From RGIG5270 sp045657185 (GTDB lineage Bacteria; Verrucomicrobiota; Lentisphaeria; Victivallales; Victivallaceae): 27,539 nucleotides of DNA. The position numbers and the translations under genes are program-made. Below the pieces are notes generated by a model. That model did not search any database and was not told where the DNA came from. It worked only from the letters and a program-made list of their open reading frames with translations. Within the stretch, counting starts at the first letter, position 1. Each line of letters opens with the position of its first letter. Where the stretch lies: positions 1-27,539 of the forward strand of contig JAZOSO010000056.1 of the NCBI GenBank assembly GCA_045657185.1, given 5' to 3'. This document shows, in pieces, positions 7,435-14,821 of the stretch.

Positions 7435-7659
7435 CTTATGTATAAATTCAAATACATTTTGAATAAAAAATGGTTTTTTTTTGCTTTTTTTTTATTTTTT
7501 GAATAAATATACTGTTTTTGATATTGTGAAAAATTAAAAAACAGACTTTTTTTACAAAATGATTTGCAATTTTTCTGAATGGTGTTATATTTATGTCCTA
7601 ATTCCTGTTTTGAATTTTAAAAATTGAAAATCATATAAAAGTTAAGAAGAGGTGATATT
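7435..7659. other. AT-rich divergent intergenic region
   Basis: The interval between the divergent coiled-coil gene and rpmA has long T and A runs (for example around 7472-7500 and 7536-7556), no open frame of interest and no strong hairpin. It would be intrinsically bent and easily melted DNA, carrying promoters in both directions. A specific operator was not identified. Confidence 0.5.
7564..7591 (+). promoter_or_regulatory. Candidate promoter of rpmA
   Basis: TTGCAA (7564-7569), a 16-base spacer ending in TGT and TATATT (7586-7591) form a good sigma-70-like promoter. Transcription would start near 7598, giving a leader of about 60 bases before rpmA. The T-rich DNA upstream may add to its strength. 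Confidence 0.55.
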
Positions 7660-7905
7660 ATGGCACATAAGAAAGGTCAATCCAGCAGCCGTAACGGTCG
7701 TGACAGCAATCCGAAATTTTTGGGCGTTAAAGCCTTCGGCGGAGAATGTGTTTCCGCAGGTTCAATCATTGTCCGTCAGCGCGGCACCAAATTCCATCCC
7801 GGTAAAAATGTCGGCTGCGGCCGCGATTTCACTTTGTTCGCTCTCTGCGACGGTACTGTCGAATTCAAAAAGAGCGCACGTACTGTCAATATCATTCCCT
7901 GCTAA
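7660..7905 (+). CDS. rpmA: 50S ribosomal protein L27
   Basis: 81 aa with the hallmark L27 N-terminus AHKKGQSSSRNGRDSN and the core FGGECVSAGSIIVRQRGTKF followed by HPG. L27 binds near the peptidyl-transferase centre of the 50S subunit. The start has AGAGGTG at good spacing; a slightly longer overlapping frame in another phase is a shadow. The protein starts at MAH without the Firmicute-type cleaved extension. Usually rplU lies directly upstream; here it is found downstream of obgE instead. A terminator follows the gene. Confidence 0.97.
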   Translation: MAHKKGQSSSRNGRDSNPKFLGVKAFGGECVSAGSIIVRQRGTKFHPGKNVGCGRDFTLFALCDGTVEFKKSARTVNIIPC

Positions 7906-7951
7906 GCAGGTGATATGAGGGTGCAATGCACCTGATTGAAGAAAAGTGTCT

Positions 7952-7986
7952 AAACCCGAGGTGATGTTTTCGCTTCGGGTTTTTTG
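7952..7986 (+). terminator. Intrinsic terminator between rpmA and obgE
   Basis: Arms AAACCCGA (7952-7959) and TCGGGTTT (7975-7982) pair perfectly and are followed by a T run to 7985. The obgE start lies only about 20 bases later, so read-through must feed obgE unless another promoter exists. A small extra hairpin (GGTGCA/TGCACC, 7920-7932) precedes it. Confidence 0.8.
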
Positions 7987-8004
7987 TTATGAAAGGAGTT
8001 GTAA

Positions 8005-9018
8005 ATGTTTGTAGATAAAGCAGATATAACTGTAAGTGGCGGTAAGGGCGGCGACGGATGCTGCAGCTTTCACCGTGAAAAATATATTCCGCTCGGCGGT
8101 CCTGACGGCGGCGACGGCGGTGACGGCGGCAATGTTGTGCTTGTTGCTTCCAAAAATGAGCAGAGCTTGCAGGACCTTGTTTATAACCGTCATTATGCAG
8201 CTAAAAACGGTCCTCACGGCAAAGGAAGTAATATGCACGGACGCCGCGGAGAAGATATATTTGTCAAAGTCCCTGTCGGTACGGTGGTTACAGATGGTGA
8301 TACCGGCGAATTTATCGTGGATATGACCGAAGACGGTATGAAGTTTGTTGTTGCTAAAGGCGGCAAGGGCGGACGCGGTAATGTCCGTTTTGCAACTAAA
8401 TACAACCGCGCTCCGCATGAGCGTGAGCTCGGCGAGGATGGCGAAGTTGTTCATGCTCATCTGGAACTTAAAACTATCGCTGATGTCGGACTGGTCGGAT
8501 ATCCCAATGCCGGTAAGTCAACTCTGATATCCAAACTTTCTGCAGCTCGTCCGAAAGTTGCGCCTTATCCTTTTACAACTTTGCATCCTGTTGTCGGAGT
8601 TGTTGAATATCCGGATTTTGCGCGTATAACTATAGCGGATATTCCCGGATTGATTGACGGGGCAAGTATGAACGTCGGTCTCGGTCATGCTTTCCTCAAG
8701 CACATTGAACGCCCCTATGTCCTTGCCTATGTGCTGGATATGGCAGGAGTTGACGGAAGAACCCCGTGGGAGGATTACCGTCATTTGCAAAATGAGCTTG
8801 AGCTTTATATGAAAGGTCTTACCAAACGCCCGTCAATTATTATTGCCAACAAAATGGATTTGCCTGAGTCGGAAGAAAATCTTGCTTTGCTGCGCGAGGA
8901 ACTTGCGTCGGAAACTGTGGAGATTTTGCCGGTCAGTGCGGGTGCAAACGAGCTGGGTGAGGCAAGAGAAAAGTTGCGGTCAATGGTTGAAGGTTTGCGT
9001 AAAAAAAGCTTTTTTTGA
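8005..9018 (+). CDS. obgE: Obg-family GTPase
   Basis: 337 aa. The glycine-rich Obg domain fills residues 1-158 (SGGKGGDGCCSFHREKY, GGPDGGDGGDGG), then the G domain: G1 GYPNAGKST, G3 DIPG, G4 NKMD and a G5-like SAG. The protein ends soon after the G domain, so it is the short form without the extra C-terminal domain seen in some relatives. Obg GTPases act in late 50S assembly and in stress control. The start has AAGGAG 6 bases upstream. The last codons form a perfect A7GCT7 palindrome. Its place next to L27 is conserved in bacteria, which supports the assignment. Confidence 0.96.
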   Translation: MFVDKADITVSGGKGGDGCCSFHREKYIPLGGPDGGDGGDGGNVVLVASKNEQSLQDLVYNRHYAAKNGPHGKGSNMHGRRGEDIFVKVPVGTVVTDGDTGEFIVDMTEDGMKFVVAKGGKGGRGNVRFATKYNRAPHERELGEDGEVVHAHLELKTIADVGLVGYPNAGKSTLISKLSAARPKVAPYPFTTLHPVVGVVEYPDFARITIADIPGLIDGASMNVGLGHAFLKHIERPYVLAYVLDMAGVDGRTPWEDYRHLQNELELYMKGLTKRPSIIIANKMDLPESEENLALLREELASETVEILPVSAGANELGEAREKLRSMVEGLRKKSFF

Positions 9019-9048
9019 AAAAAACTTGTTTAAAATCAGACTTTTTAC

Positions 9049-9077
9049 TTGAAAAAATCGCAATGTGGGTATAAATT
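9049..9077 (+). promoter_or_regulatory. Candidate promoter of rplU
   Basis: TTGAAA (9049-9054) is followed by TAAATT at 9072-9077 (17-base spacer) or TATAAA at 9070-9075 (15-base spacer). It lies in the 121-base gap between obgE and rplU, where a separate promoter is expected because rplU is detached from its usual place. AT-rich context makes the exact boxes uncertain. Confidence 0.4.
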
Positions 9078-9139
9078 ATATGAATTATTGCTATGTAGAT
9101 TAAAACATTATTTGTGAATTAACATAAAGGAGTTGAAAA

Positions 9140-9454
9140 ATGTACGCAATTATGCAGAGCGGCGGCAAACAGTACACCGTCAAAGCCGGTGATTTTGTCG
9201 AATTGGAAAAACTTGAAGGTGAAGTCGGTGCTGAAGTTGTTTTTGATACTGTTTTGGCAGTCGGTGAAGAAGGCGGCAAATTGAACATCGGTACTCCCGT
9301 TGTTGCAGGTGCCACCGTCAAAGCTGAAATTGTTGATCAGTTCCGCGGCAAAAAAATCATTGTTTTCAAAATGAAACGCCGCAAGAGCTATCGCCGTACT
9401 CAGGGACACCGTCAGTCTTTGACCCGTGTCAAAATTACGGCAATTAACGCTTAA
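9140..9454 (+). CDS. rplU: 50S ribosomal protein L21
   Basis: 104 aa with the classical start YAIMQSGGKQYTVKAGD and the C-terminal RNA-binding region FKMKRRKSYRRTQGHRQ typical of L21, which binds 23S rRNA in the large subunit. AAGGAG lies 7 bases before the start. In most bacteria the order is rplU-rpmA-obgE; here the gene follows obgE with its own probable promoter and a terminator downstream, so it seems to be an independent unit. Confidence 0.97.
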   Translation: MYAIMQSGGKQYTVKAGDFVELEKLEGEVGAEVVFDTVLAVGEEGGKLNIGTPVVAGATVKAEIVDQFRGKKIIVFKMKRRKSYRRTQGHRQSLTRVKITAINA

Positions 9455-9469
9455 TCTTTGATTATTTGT

Positions 9470-9512
9470 GCCGAACGCAGAAATACTGTATTTTTTGCGT
9501 CCGGCTTTTTTT
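9470..9512 (+). terminator. Intrinsic terminator after rplU
   Basis: Arms GCCG-A-ACGCA (9470-9479) and TGCGT-C-CGGC (9496-9505) pair with one mismatch and are followed by seven T. The purC start is 23 bases further on. Confidence 0.8.
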
Positions 9513-9534
9513 GTTTTAAAGGGAGGATATTTTT

Positions 9535-10431
9535 ATGAAATACGATAAGAATCATGCTTTGATCGAAACTGAGCTGCCCGGTATTCCTTTGATTAACCGC
9601 GGTAAAGTCCGTGATGTTTATGATTTGGGCGACAGTTTGCTGTTTGTTGCAACTGACCGCTTGAGTGCTTTTGATGTTGTTATGCCTGACGGGATCCCCG
9701 GCAAGGGTAAAGTTCTGACTCAGATTTCACTTTTCTGGTTTGAACTGATGAAAGATATTCCCAATCATCTGCTGACTGCGGATGTATCTACACGCAAAGA
9801 ACTTGCACCTTATGTTGATGATTTGCAGGGCCGTTCCATGATTGTCAAAAAAGCCAAGATTCTTCCCGTTGAATGTATCGTTCGCGGTTATCTTGTCGGT
9901 TCCGGCTGGAAAGATTATCAGAAAACAGGTGTTGTTTCCGGTATCAAGCTCCGTGACGGTTATCAGCAGGCTTCAAAACTTGATGAACCGCTTTTCACTC
10001 CGTCAACAAAAGCTGAACAGGGCGAACATGACGAAGCTATTTCCTATGAAGGAGTTGCAAATATCATCGGAGAAGATTATGCTTCTCAGATCCGTGATTT
10101 GTCATTGAAAATTTATACTACTGCCCGTGACTATGCCGAGAAATGCGGCATTATTGTCGCTGATACAAAATTTGAGTTCGGCGTTATTGACGGAAAAATT
10201 ATCCTTGCGGATGAGGTTCTTACTCCCGACTCCAGCCGCTTCTGGCCCAAAGACCAATATCAGGTCGGTACCAGTCCCGTAAGTTTGGATAAGCAGTATG
10301 TCCGCGATTATCTTGAAACGCTTGACTGGGATAAACAAGCTCCCGGCCCCGCAATTCCCGCAGATGTCATCGAAAAGACTGCGGAAAAATATCGCGAAGC
10401 ATATAAAAAACTTTCCGGCAAAGATTTGTAA
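9535..10431 (+). CDS. purC: Phosphoribosylaminoimidazole-succinocarboxamide synthase (SAICAR synthetase)
   Basis: 298 aa, of the longer type related to yeast Ade1 rather than the ~240-aa E. coli form. Motifs include GKVRDVYDLGD near the start, the ATP-site region FVATDRLSAFDVV, PVECIVRGYLVGSGWK and the metal/ATP region ILADEVLTPDSSRFW. It joins aspartate to CAIR in an ATP-dependent step of purine biosynthesis in the cytosol. GGGAGG lies upstream of the ATG. It is flanked on both sides by intrinsic terminators and stands alone with respect to other pur genes. Confidence 0.96.
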   Translation: MKYDKNHALIETELPGIPLINRGKVRDVYDLGDSLLFVATDRLSAFDVVMPDGIPGKGKVLTQISLFWFELMKDIPNHLLTADVSTRKELAPYVDDLQGRSMIVKKAKILPVECIVRGYLVGSGWKDYQKTGVVSGIKLRDGYQQASKLDEPLFTPSTKAEQGEHDEAISYEGVANIIGEDYASQIRDLSLKIYTTARDYAEKCGIIVADTKFEFGVIDGKIILADEVLTPDSSRFWPKDQYQVGTSPVSLDKQYVRDYLETLDWDKQAPGPAIPADVIEKTAEKYREAYKKLSGKDL

Positions 10432-10443
10432 GATTTTTAAAGT

Positions 10444-10484
10444 GGCTGTTGCTGAAACTCAAAAAGAAAGCAACAGCCTTTTTT
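10444..10484 (+). terminator. Intrinsic terminator after purC
   Basis: A perfect 10-bp stem GGCTGTTGCT/AGCAACAGCC (10444-10453 and 10469-10478) with an A-rich loop and six T. The araB-like start codon is only 15 bases after the T run. Confidence 0.88.
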
Positions 10485-10498
10485 GTTTCAGGATTATT

Positions 10499-12082
10499 AT
10501 GGAAAAAGATAAATTATTTTTGGGAATAGATTTCGGCAGCGACAGTGTTCGCTGTCTCGTCGTTGACTGCTGCGGTAATGAAAAATCAGAGGGCGTTGCT
10601 TATTATCCCCGCTGGAAAGAGGGAAAATACAGCGATGCCGCCCATCAGCAGTTCCGTCAGCATCCGCTGGATTATCTTGAATCGCTTGACAAGGCTGTGA
10701 ATGAAGCACTTGCTCAATGTGACCGCTCTCTTATCCGCGGTATCGGAGTTGATACTACAGGGTCCACACCGTGTTTGGCTGATATCCATGGCAAGCCCCT
10801 GGCGTTGCAGAAAGAATTTGCTGAAAATCCCGATGCAATGTTTGTGCTCTGGAAAGACCATAGTGCTGAAGATGAAGCAGTTATGATTACTCAGAAGGCA
10901 AATGCCAATGCTGTCAAATATACTGATTTCTGCGGTACAGTCTATTCAAGTGAGTGGGTTTGGGCAAAAATGCTTCATGTTCTTCGCTCATCTCCGGAGC
11001 TGCAGTCAAAAGCAGTGACTTTTGTTGAACATTGTGACTATATGGTGCATGAACTTTGCGGTAATTATGATATCAGAAACTGGAAACGCAGTCAGTGTGC
11101 CGCAGGTCATAAAGCAATGTTTCATAAATCATGGGGCGGGTTGCCGCCGAAAGAGTTCTTTCGGGATTTTGCACCTGAACTTGTTCCCCTTTATCAAAAC
11201 CTTTATACTGAAACATTTACAGCTGACAAAAAGGCTGGTAATCTCTCAGCTTATTATTGTGAAAAGTGGGGGTTGTCTCCGGAAACAGTTGTTGCATGTA
11301 CTGCGCTTGATGCTCATTTAGGCGCATTGGGTGCCGGTATTGAGTACGGAACTTTTGTTAAAATCATGGGGACAAGCTGTTCGGATATGGTTCTTGCTCC
11401 TGCTGAAATCGGACTGGTTCCGGGAATTTGCGGTCAGGCTGAGGGGTCAATTCTTCCCGGTATGACAACGCTTGAAGAGGGGCAGTCTGCTTTCGGTGAT
11501 ATTTATGCGTGGTTCAAGCGTCTTTTTGATTATGCGGGAGGTATCGCATGGGCTCAGCTTGAAAATGATGCAAAAGCAATTGCTCCATCAATGGAAAATC
11601 CGTGGGCGATAGACTGGCATAACGGCAGAAGAACGCCTTTTGCGGATAATTCAATGCGCGGCATGTTCGGCAATTTGAATTTGGGAACTACTGCGCCGAT
11701 GTTGTACAGAGGCTTGGTTGAAAGTACGCTTTTCGGTTCACGCCGCATTGTTGAGCATGTGAAAAAATTTAATGTTGACATCAATAAGATAATCGCATCC
11801 GGCGGTATTGCTCTCAAATCTCCGTTTGTTATGCAGATGTGTGCGGATGTGATGAATATGGAAATCGGTGTTGCATCGTCGCTCCAGTGCTGTGCCAGAG
11901 GTGCGGCAATTATGGCGGCAACTGCCGCAGGTGCATATCCTGATGCATTAACTGCAAAACGAGCCATGCAGTCTCCCGTCGGTAAAATCTATACTCCTGA
12001 CCGTAATGTTGTCGGCATTTATAATGACTTGTATCTCAGATATTTGGAGAGATGCAAAGTTGAGGAAGATTTGCAAAAATGA
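10499..12082 (+). CDS. araB: FGGY-family carbohydrate kinase, ribulokinase-like
   Basis: 527 aa. The N-terminal FGGY ATPase fold begins FLGIDFGSDSVRCLVVD; the segment TTGSTPCLAD, then NPDAMFVLWKDHSAEDEA is the ribulokinase type of substrate region, and GTSCSDMVLAP plus ASGGIALKSPFVMQ are the C-terminal ATP-binding motifs. It would phosphorylate L-ribulose or a related ketopentose. The frame extends further upstream into purC, but the ATG at 10499 is right because the conserved N-terminus begins there; the only site is a weak AGGA. No araA or araD is nearby, so sugar specificity is inferred. It overlaps aroE by ATGA. With a terminator just upstream and no clear promoter, its expression is unclear. 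Confidence 0.85.
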   Translation: MEKDKLFLGIDFGSDSVRCLVVDCCGNEKSEGVAYYPRWKEGKYSDAAHQQFRQHPLDYLESLDKAVNEALAQCDRSLIRGIGVDTTGSTPCLADIHGKPLALQKEFAENPDAMFVLWKDHSAEDEAVMITQKANANAVKYTDFCGTVYSSEWVWAKMLHVLRSSPELQSKAVTFVEHCDYMVHELCGNYDIRNWKRSQCAAGHKAMFHKSWGGLPPKEFFRDFAPELVPLYQNLYTETFTADKKAGNLSAYYCEKWGLSPETVVACTALDAHLGALGAGIEYGTFVKIMGTSCSDMVLAPAEIGLVPGICGQAEGSILPGMTTLEEGQSAFGDIYAWFKRLFDYAGGIAWAQLENDAKAIAPSMENPWAIDWHNGRRTPFADNSMRGMFGNLNLGTTAPMLYRGLVESTLFGSRRIVEHVKKFNVDINKIIASGGIALKSPFVMQMCADVMNMEIGVASSLQCCARGAAIMAATAAGAYPDALTAKRAMQSPVGKIYTPDRNVVGIYNDLYLRYLERCKVEEDLQK

Positions 12083-12933
12083 ACTTTGACAGCTTGAAAA
12101 ACTGCAAATATGCCGTAATCGGCAATCCGATTGCTCACAGTAAGTCGCCGCAGATGCAGAATGCCGGCTTTGAGTATTACGGCATGGGCAGTATTTACGG
12201 CAAGATACTTGTTGAACACGGAGAACTTGCCGAATTTGTTGAGTTCGCCCGCAAAAATCTGTCAGGTTTTAATATCACTGTTCCTTATAAACAGGATATA
12301 ATTCCTTTTGTCGATGAGATAAGCGATACGGCGAAGTTGAGCAGCAGCGTTAATACTGTCCGTGTTGAAAACGGCAGATTTATTGCAACGTCAACTGACG
12401 GTGCCGGCTTGGCGACAGCATTGCAAGTGCATTTCAATAAGGAAGTTAAAGATTTGAAAGTTACTTTTGCCGGAGCGGGCGGCGCGGCACAGGCGGCCGC
12501 GTGGTTTTTTGCTTGCAGCGGCGCAAAAAGTATTTATATTGCCAATCGTTCACTCGGCAGAGCAGAACAGCTCTCATCGGAACTTAAAAAGGCTTTCCCT
12601 GCACTTGAAAGTGAAGTGTGTGAGCTTGCTGACAGTGTGAAACTCTCTGAGTTTATCAAGTGCAGTGATGTTTTAATTCAATCTACAAGTGTCGGATTGA
12701 AAGATACTGACGGTGCGCCGTTTGAGCTTGATATTTTACAAAAAACACCTGATTTGTGTGTTTACGACCTCATTTATAAAGATACAGAACTTTTGAAATA
12801 TTGCCGTGAAAAAGGTATAAAACATGCCAACGGTTCAGATATGCTGCTCTATCAGGGGGCGGCGTCATTTGAATTCTGGACAGGCAGAAAAGCTCCCGTA
12901 GCGGCAATGCGCAAAGGATTGGAGAATGCATAA
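12079..12933 (+). CDS. aroE: Shikimate dehydrogenase (NADP-dependent)
   Basis: 284 aa. The substrate-binding half contains IGNPIAHSKSP and NITVPYK with the catalytic Lys71, and STDGAG with the catalytic Asp107. The nucleotide half has the glycine-rich loop AGAGGAAQ and IANRS, whose Asn-Arg fits NADP preference. It reduces 3-dehydroshikimate in the shikimate pathway, matching aroQ about 900 bases downstream. It overlaps the araB-like gene by ATGA and the prepilin peptidase gene by TAATG, so translation of the three is probably coupled. Confidence 0.94.
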   Translation: MNFDSLKNCKYAVIGNPIAHSKSPQMQNAGFEYYGMGSIYGKILVEHGELAEFVEFARKNLSGFNITVPYKQDIIPFVDEISDTAKLSSSVNTVRVENGRFIATSTDGAGLATALQVHFNKEVKDLKVTFAGAGGAAQAAAWFFACSGAKSIYIANRSLGRAEQLSSELKKAFPALESEVCELADSVKLSEFIKCSDVLIQSTSVGLKDTDGAPFELDILQKTPDLCVYDLIYKDTELLKYCREKGIKHANGSDMLLYQGAASFEFWTGRKAPVAAMRKGLENA

Positions 12934-13760
12934 TGAATTATGACCTTTATGAAAATTTTTGCCGTGAACCGATGGCGTACTGGTTCTGGTTCGCTGTGGT
13001 TTTCTGGGTTGGGTGTTGTCTCGGAAGTTTTCTTAATGTCTGCATCTGGCGTATGCCGCTCGGTGAATCGGTGATAACTGCACCGTCGCATTGCCCGAAA
13101 TGCGGTCATCAGATACGCTGGTATGAAAATATTCCGTTATTCAGTTTTCTCTGTCTCAGGGCCAGATGCAGCGGATGCAGACAGCCGATTTCATGGCGTT
13201 ATTTCATAGTTGAACTTGCAACCGGACTGCTTTTTGCAGCTGCTTATGCTGCAATAACATATAAAGGTTTGATTTTTGCTTTGATAATTCCTTACGGAGC
13301 GATGATAATGTTGGCAGTGGGGGCGTCATTTATAGATGTTGAGCATAGAATAATTCCTGATGCACTGAATTTTCCCGCTATGATTGTCGGTATTGCTTTC
13401 TGGGGTGTGGAGTGTATTGTGCAGGGCGGACGGTGGCAGATGTTTGTGTCGGTCCTCATATTCGGCCTTGCTGTATGGGGATTTTTTCTGTTTCTTTCTT
13501 GGCTCGGAGAGAAGATTTTTAAAACGGATGCTTTGGGGCTGGGGGATGTTAAATTTCTGGCGGCAGCGGCGTTTCTGTTCGGACCGTGGATGCTGTTTGA
13601 ATTTGTCTTCGGCTTGCTGGTTGCTTCTCTCGGAGGTTTTTTGTTCGGAGTGATTTATTCAGTGGTAAAAAAACAGAGTTTGCGTCATTGTACACTGCCT
13701 TTCGGTCCTTTTCTGGCTGCCGGAATGGTGATTGCGATGTTTTTGCCGAATTTTAAATGA
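12933..13760 (+). CDS. pilD: Type IV prepilin peptidase / N-methyltransferase (A24)
   Basis: 275 aa inner-membrane aspartyl protease. The N-terminal region GSFLNVCIWR and two CxxC pairs (C54/C57 and C79/C82) form the zinc-binding methyltransferase part. The peptidase acids lie in FIDVEHRIIPD (Asp135) and GLGDVKF (Asp205). Several membrane helices lie between and after them. It trims the leader of type IV pilins and type II secretion pseudopilins and methylates the new N-terminus. No pilin gene is in the window. It shares one base with aroE and is followed by a small hairpin and the aroQ promoter. Confidence 0.93.
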   Translation: MNYDLYENFCREPMAYWFWFAVVFWVGCCLGSFLNVCIWRMPLGESVITAPSHCPKCGHQIRWYENIPLFSFLCLRARCSGCRQPISWRYFIVELATGLLFAAAYAAITYKGLIFALIIPYGAMIMLAVGASFIDVEHRIIPDALNFPAMIVGIAFWGVECIVQGGRWQMFVSVLIFGLAVWGFFLFLSWLGEKIFKTDALGLGDVKFLAAAAFLFGPWMLFEFVFGLLVASLGGFLFGVIYSVVKKQSLRHCTLPFGPFLAAGMVIAMFLPNFK

Positions 13761-13783
13761 ATTTTTTGAGCGGTAATTATTCT

Positions 13784-13800
13784 CTTTATTTATTATAAAG
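13784..13800 (+). repeat. Small inverted repeat directly upstream of aroQ promoter
   Basis: CTTTAT-TTATT-ATAAAG is a perfect 6-bp inverted repeat that abuts the -35 box of the aroQ promoter. It could be an operator or the weak 3' end signal of the pilD operon. AT-only composition makes chance likely. Confidence 0.3.
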
Positions 13801-13829
13801 TTGACAAAATCAAAAAGTGGTGATATATT
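13801..13829 (+). promoter_or_regulatory. Near-consensus promoter of aroQ, probably leaderless
   Basis: A perfect TTGACA (13801-13806), a 17-base spacer and TATATT (13824-13829). The expected start point, 6-7 bases after the -10 box, is at 13835-13837, which is the aroQ ATG itself. The GTG codons in the spacer cannot be used if this promoter is real. Confidence 0.8.
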
Positions 13830-13834
13830 ACAGC

Positions 13835-14299
13835 ATGGATAAAAAAAGAACAATTTTAGTGATGAACGGACCTAACCTGCAGCTTTTGGGTAAGCGGGAG
13901 GTTGCGATTTACGGCACTGAAACACTTGAAGATATTGCAGAGAAGATGCGTGAACATGCTTCTTTGCTGTGGGGCGGTGCTGAGTTTGTATTTTTTCAGA
14001 GTTGTATAGAGGGAGAACTCGTCAAGCGCATCGGTGATGCGGTCATTGAAGGCAATGTTGACGGTATAATTTTTAATCCCGGAGCTTATTCTCATTACAG
14101 TATTGCTCTTCTTGATGCGTTGAAGGCACTCGGCGGCAAAGTTCCCGTTATTGAAGTGCATTTGAGTAATGTTCATGCCAGAGAAGAGTTCCGCAAACAT
14201 TTGGTAACAACGCAGGCGGCAACAGGCGTTATCGCAGGTTTCGGCAGTGCGTCTTACATACTTGCGCTGGATGCGTTGGATAAAATTTTCAAAAAGTGA
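13835..14299 (+). CDS. aroQ: 3-Dehydroquinate dehydratase, type II
   Basis: 154 aa from the ATG at 13835, the usual size for type II enzymes. Motifs: NGPNLQLLGKRE, catalytic Tyr26 in AIYG, NPGAYSHYS, and EVHLSNVHAREEFRKH with the catalytic His. It dehydrates 3-dehydroquinate in the shikimate pathway. The usual QSN/QSD before the EGEL segment reads QSC here. An upstream GTG (13817) lies inside the promoter and was rejected as start. No ribosome binding site precedes the ATG, which fits leaderless initiation. accB follows 30 bases later; aroQ-accB-accC is a common bacterial gene order. Confidence 0.95.
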   Translation: MDKKRTILVMNGPNLQLLGKREVAIYGTETLEDIAEKMREHASLLWGGAEFVFFQSCIEGELVKRIGDAVIEGNVDGIIFNPGAYSHYSIALLDALKALGGKVPVIEVHLSNVHAREEFRKHLVTTQAATGVIAGFGSASYILALDALDKIFKK

Positions 14300-14329
14300 A
14301 TTCAAACCTTTAAAACCAAAGGATTTATT

Positions 14330-14782
14330 ATGAAAGTTGAAGAAATCAAAACAATCGTTAAATTGATGGCAGAAAATGATCTTACTGAATTCAAGATCGA
14401 ATCACAAGAGTATAATTTGTGTATTAAACGCGGCGGTGCAGCTCCTGCTCCTGTTGCAGTTGCAGCTCCTGTTGTTGCAGCTCCTGCTCCCGTTGCCGCC
14501 GCACCTGCTGCCGCTGTCGCAGCTCCTGCGGCTGCCGCACCGGATCCTGCTAAAATTATTGAATCTCCGCTTGTCGGAACTTTCTATCGCGCCGCATCTC
14601 CTGATGCCGCTCCTTTTGTTCAGGTTGGTTCCAAAGTTACCGAAGATACCACTGTCTGTATCATTGAAGCAATGAAAGTCATGAATGAAGTCAAAGCTGA
14701 AAAAACAGGCATTATCAAAGAAATCCTCGTTGAAAACGGCAACCCCGTCGAATACGGCATGCCTATTTTCGTTATTGAGTAA
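14330..14782 (+). CDS. accB: Acetyl-CoA carboxylase biotin carboxyl carrier protein
   Basis: 150 aa. The N-terminal 35 residues form the helper region, residues about 36-72 are an Ala/Pro/Val linker of repeated AAPAP-like units, and the biotinyl domain follows with EAMKVMNE, Lys116 being the biotinylated residue. The protein carries CO2 between biotin carboxylase and the carboxyltransferase in the first step of fatty acid synthesis. It has AAAGGA upstream and sits 39 bases before accC. Confidence 0.97.
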   Translation: MKVEEIKTIVKLMAENDLTEFKIESQEYNLCIKRGGAAPAPVAVAAPVVAAPAPVAAAPAAAVAAPAAAAPDPAKIIESPLVGTFYRAASPDAAPFVQVGSKVTEDTTVCIIEAMKVMNEVKAEKTGIIKEILVENGNPVEYGMPIFVIE

Positions 14783-14821
14783 TTTATTTGTCACAAAATT
14801 GGCTGTTAACGGAGAAAACAG

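Noticed and set aside
7435..7659. Possible small RNA or CRISPR leader in the T-rich divergent gap
   Set aside because: No repeats, no stable hairpin and no terminator were found; the region is explained by two promoters.
7920..7932. GGTGCA-A-TGCACC inverted repeat after rpmA
   Set aside because: Very short with a minimal loop and no T run; the real terminator follows at 7952.
9001..9016. Perfect palindrome A7GCT7 at the end of obgE
   Set aside because: It has no loop and is explained by the Lys-Lys-Ser-Phe-Phe codons; a terminator role is possible but weak.
13817..13834. Upstream GTG start for aroQ
   Set aside because: It lies inside the promoter spacer, and the conserved protein begins after the ATG at 13835.
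14435..14540. Tandem-like repeats of GCTCCTGC-type units
   Set aside because: They encode the Ala/Pro linker of AccB, a normal feature of biotin carrier proteins.
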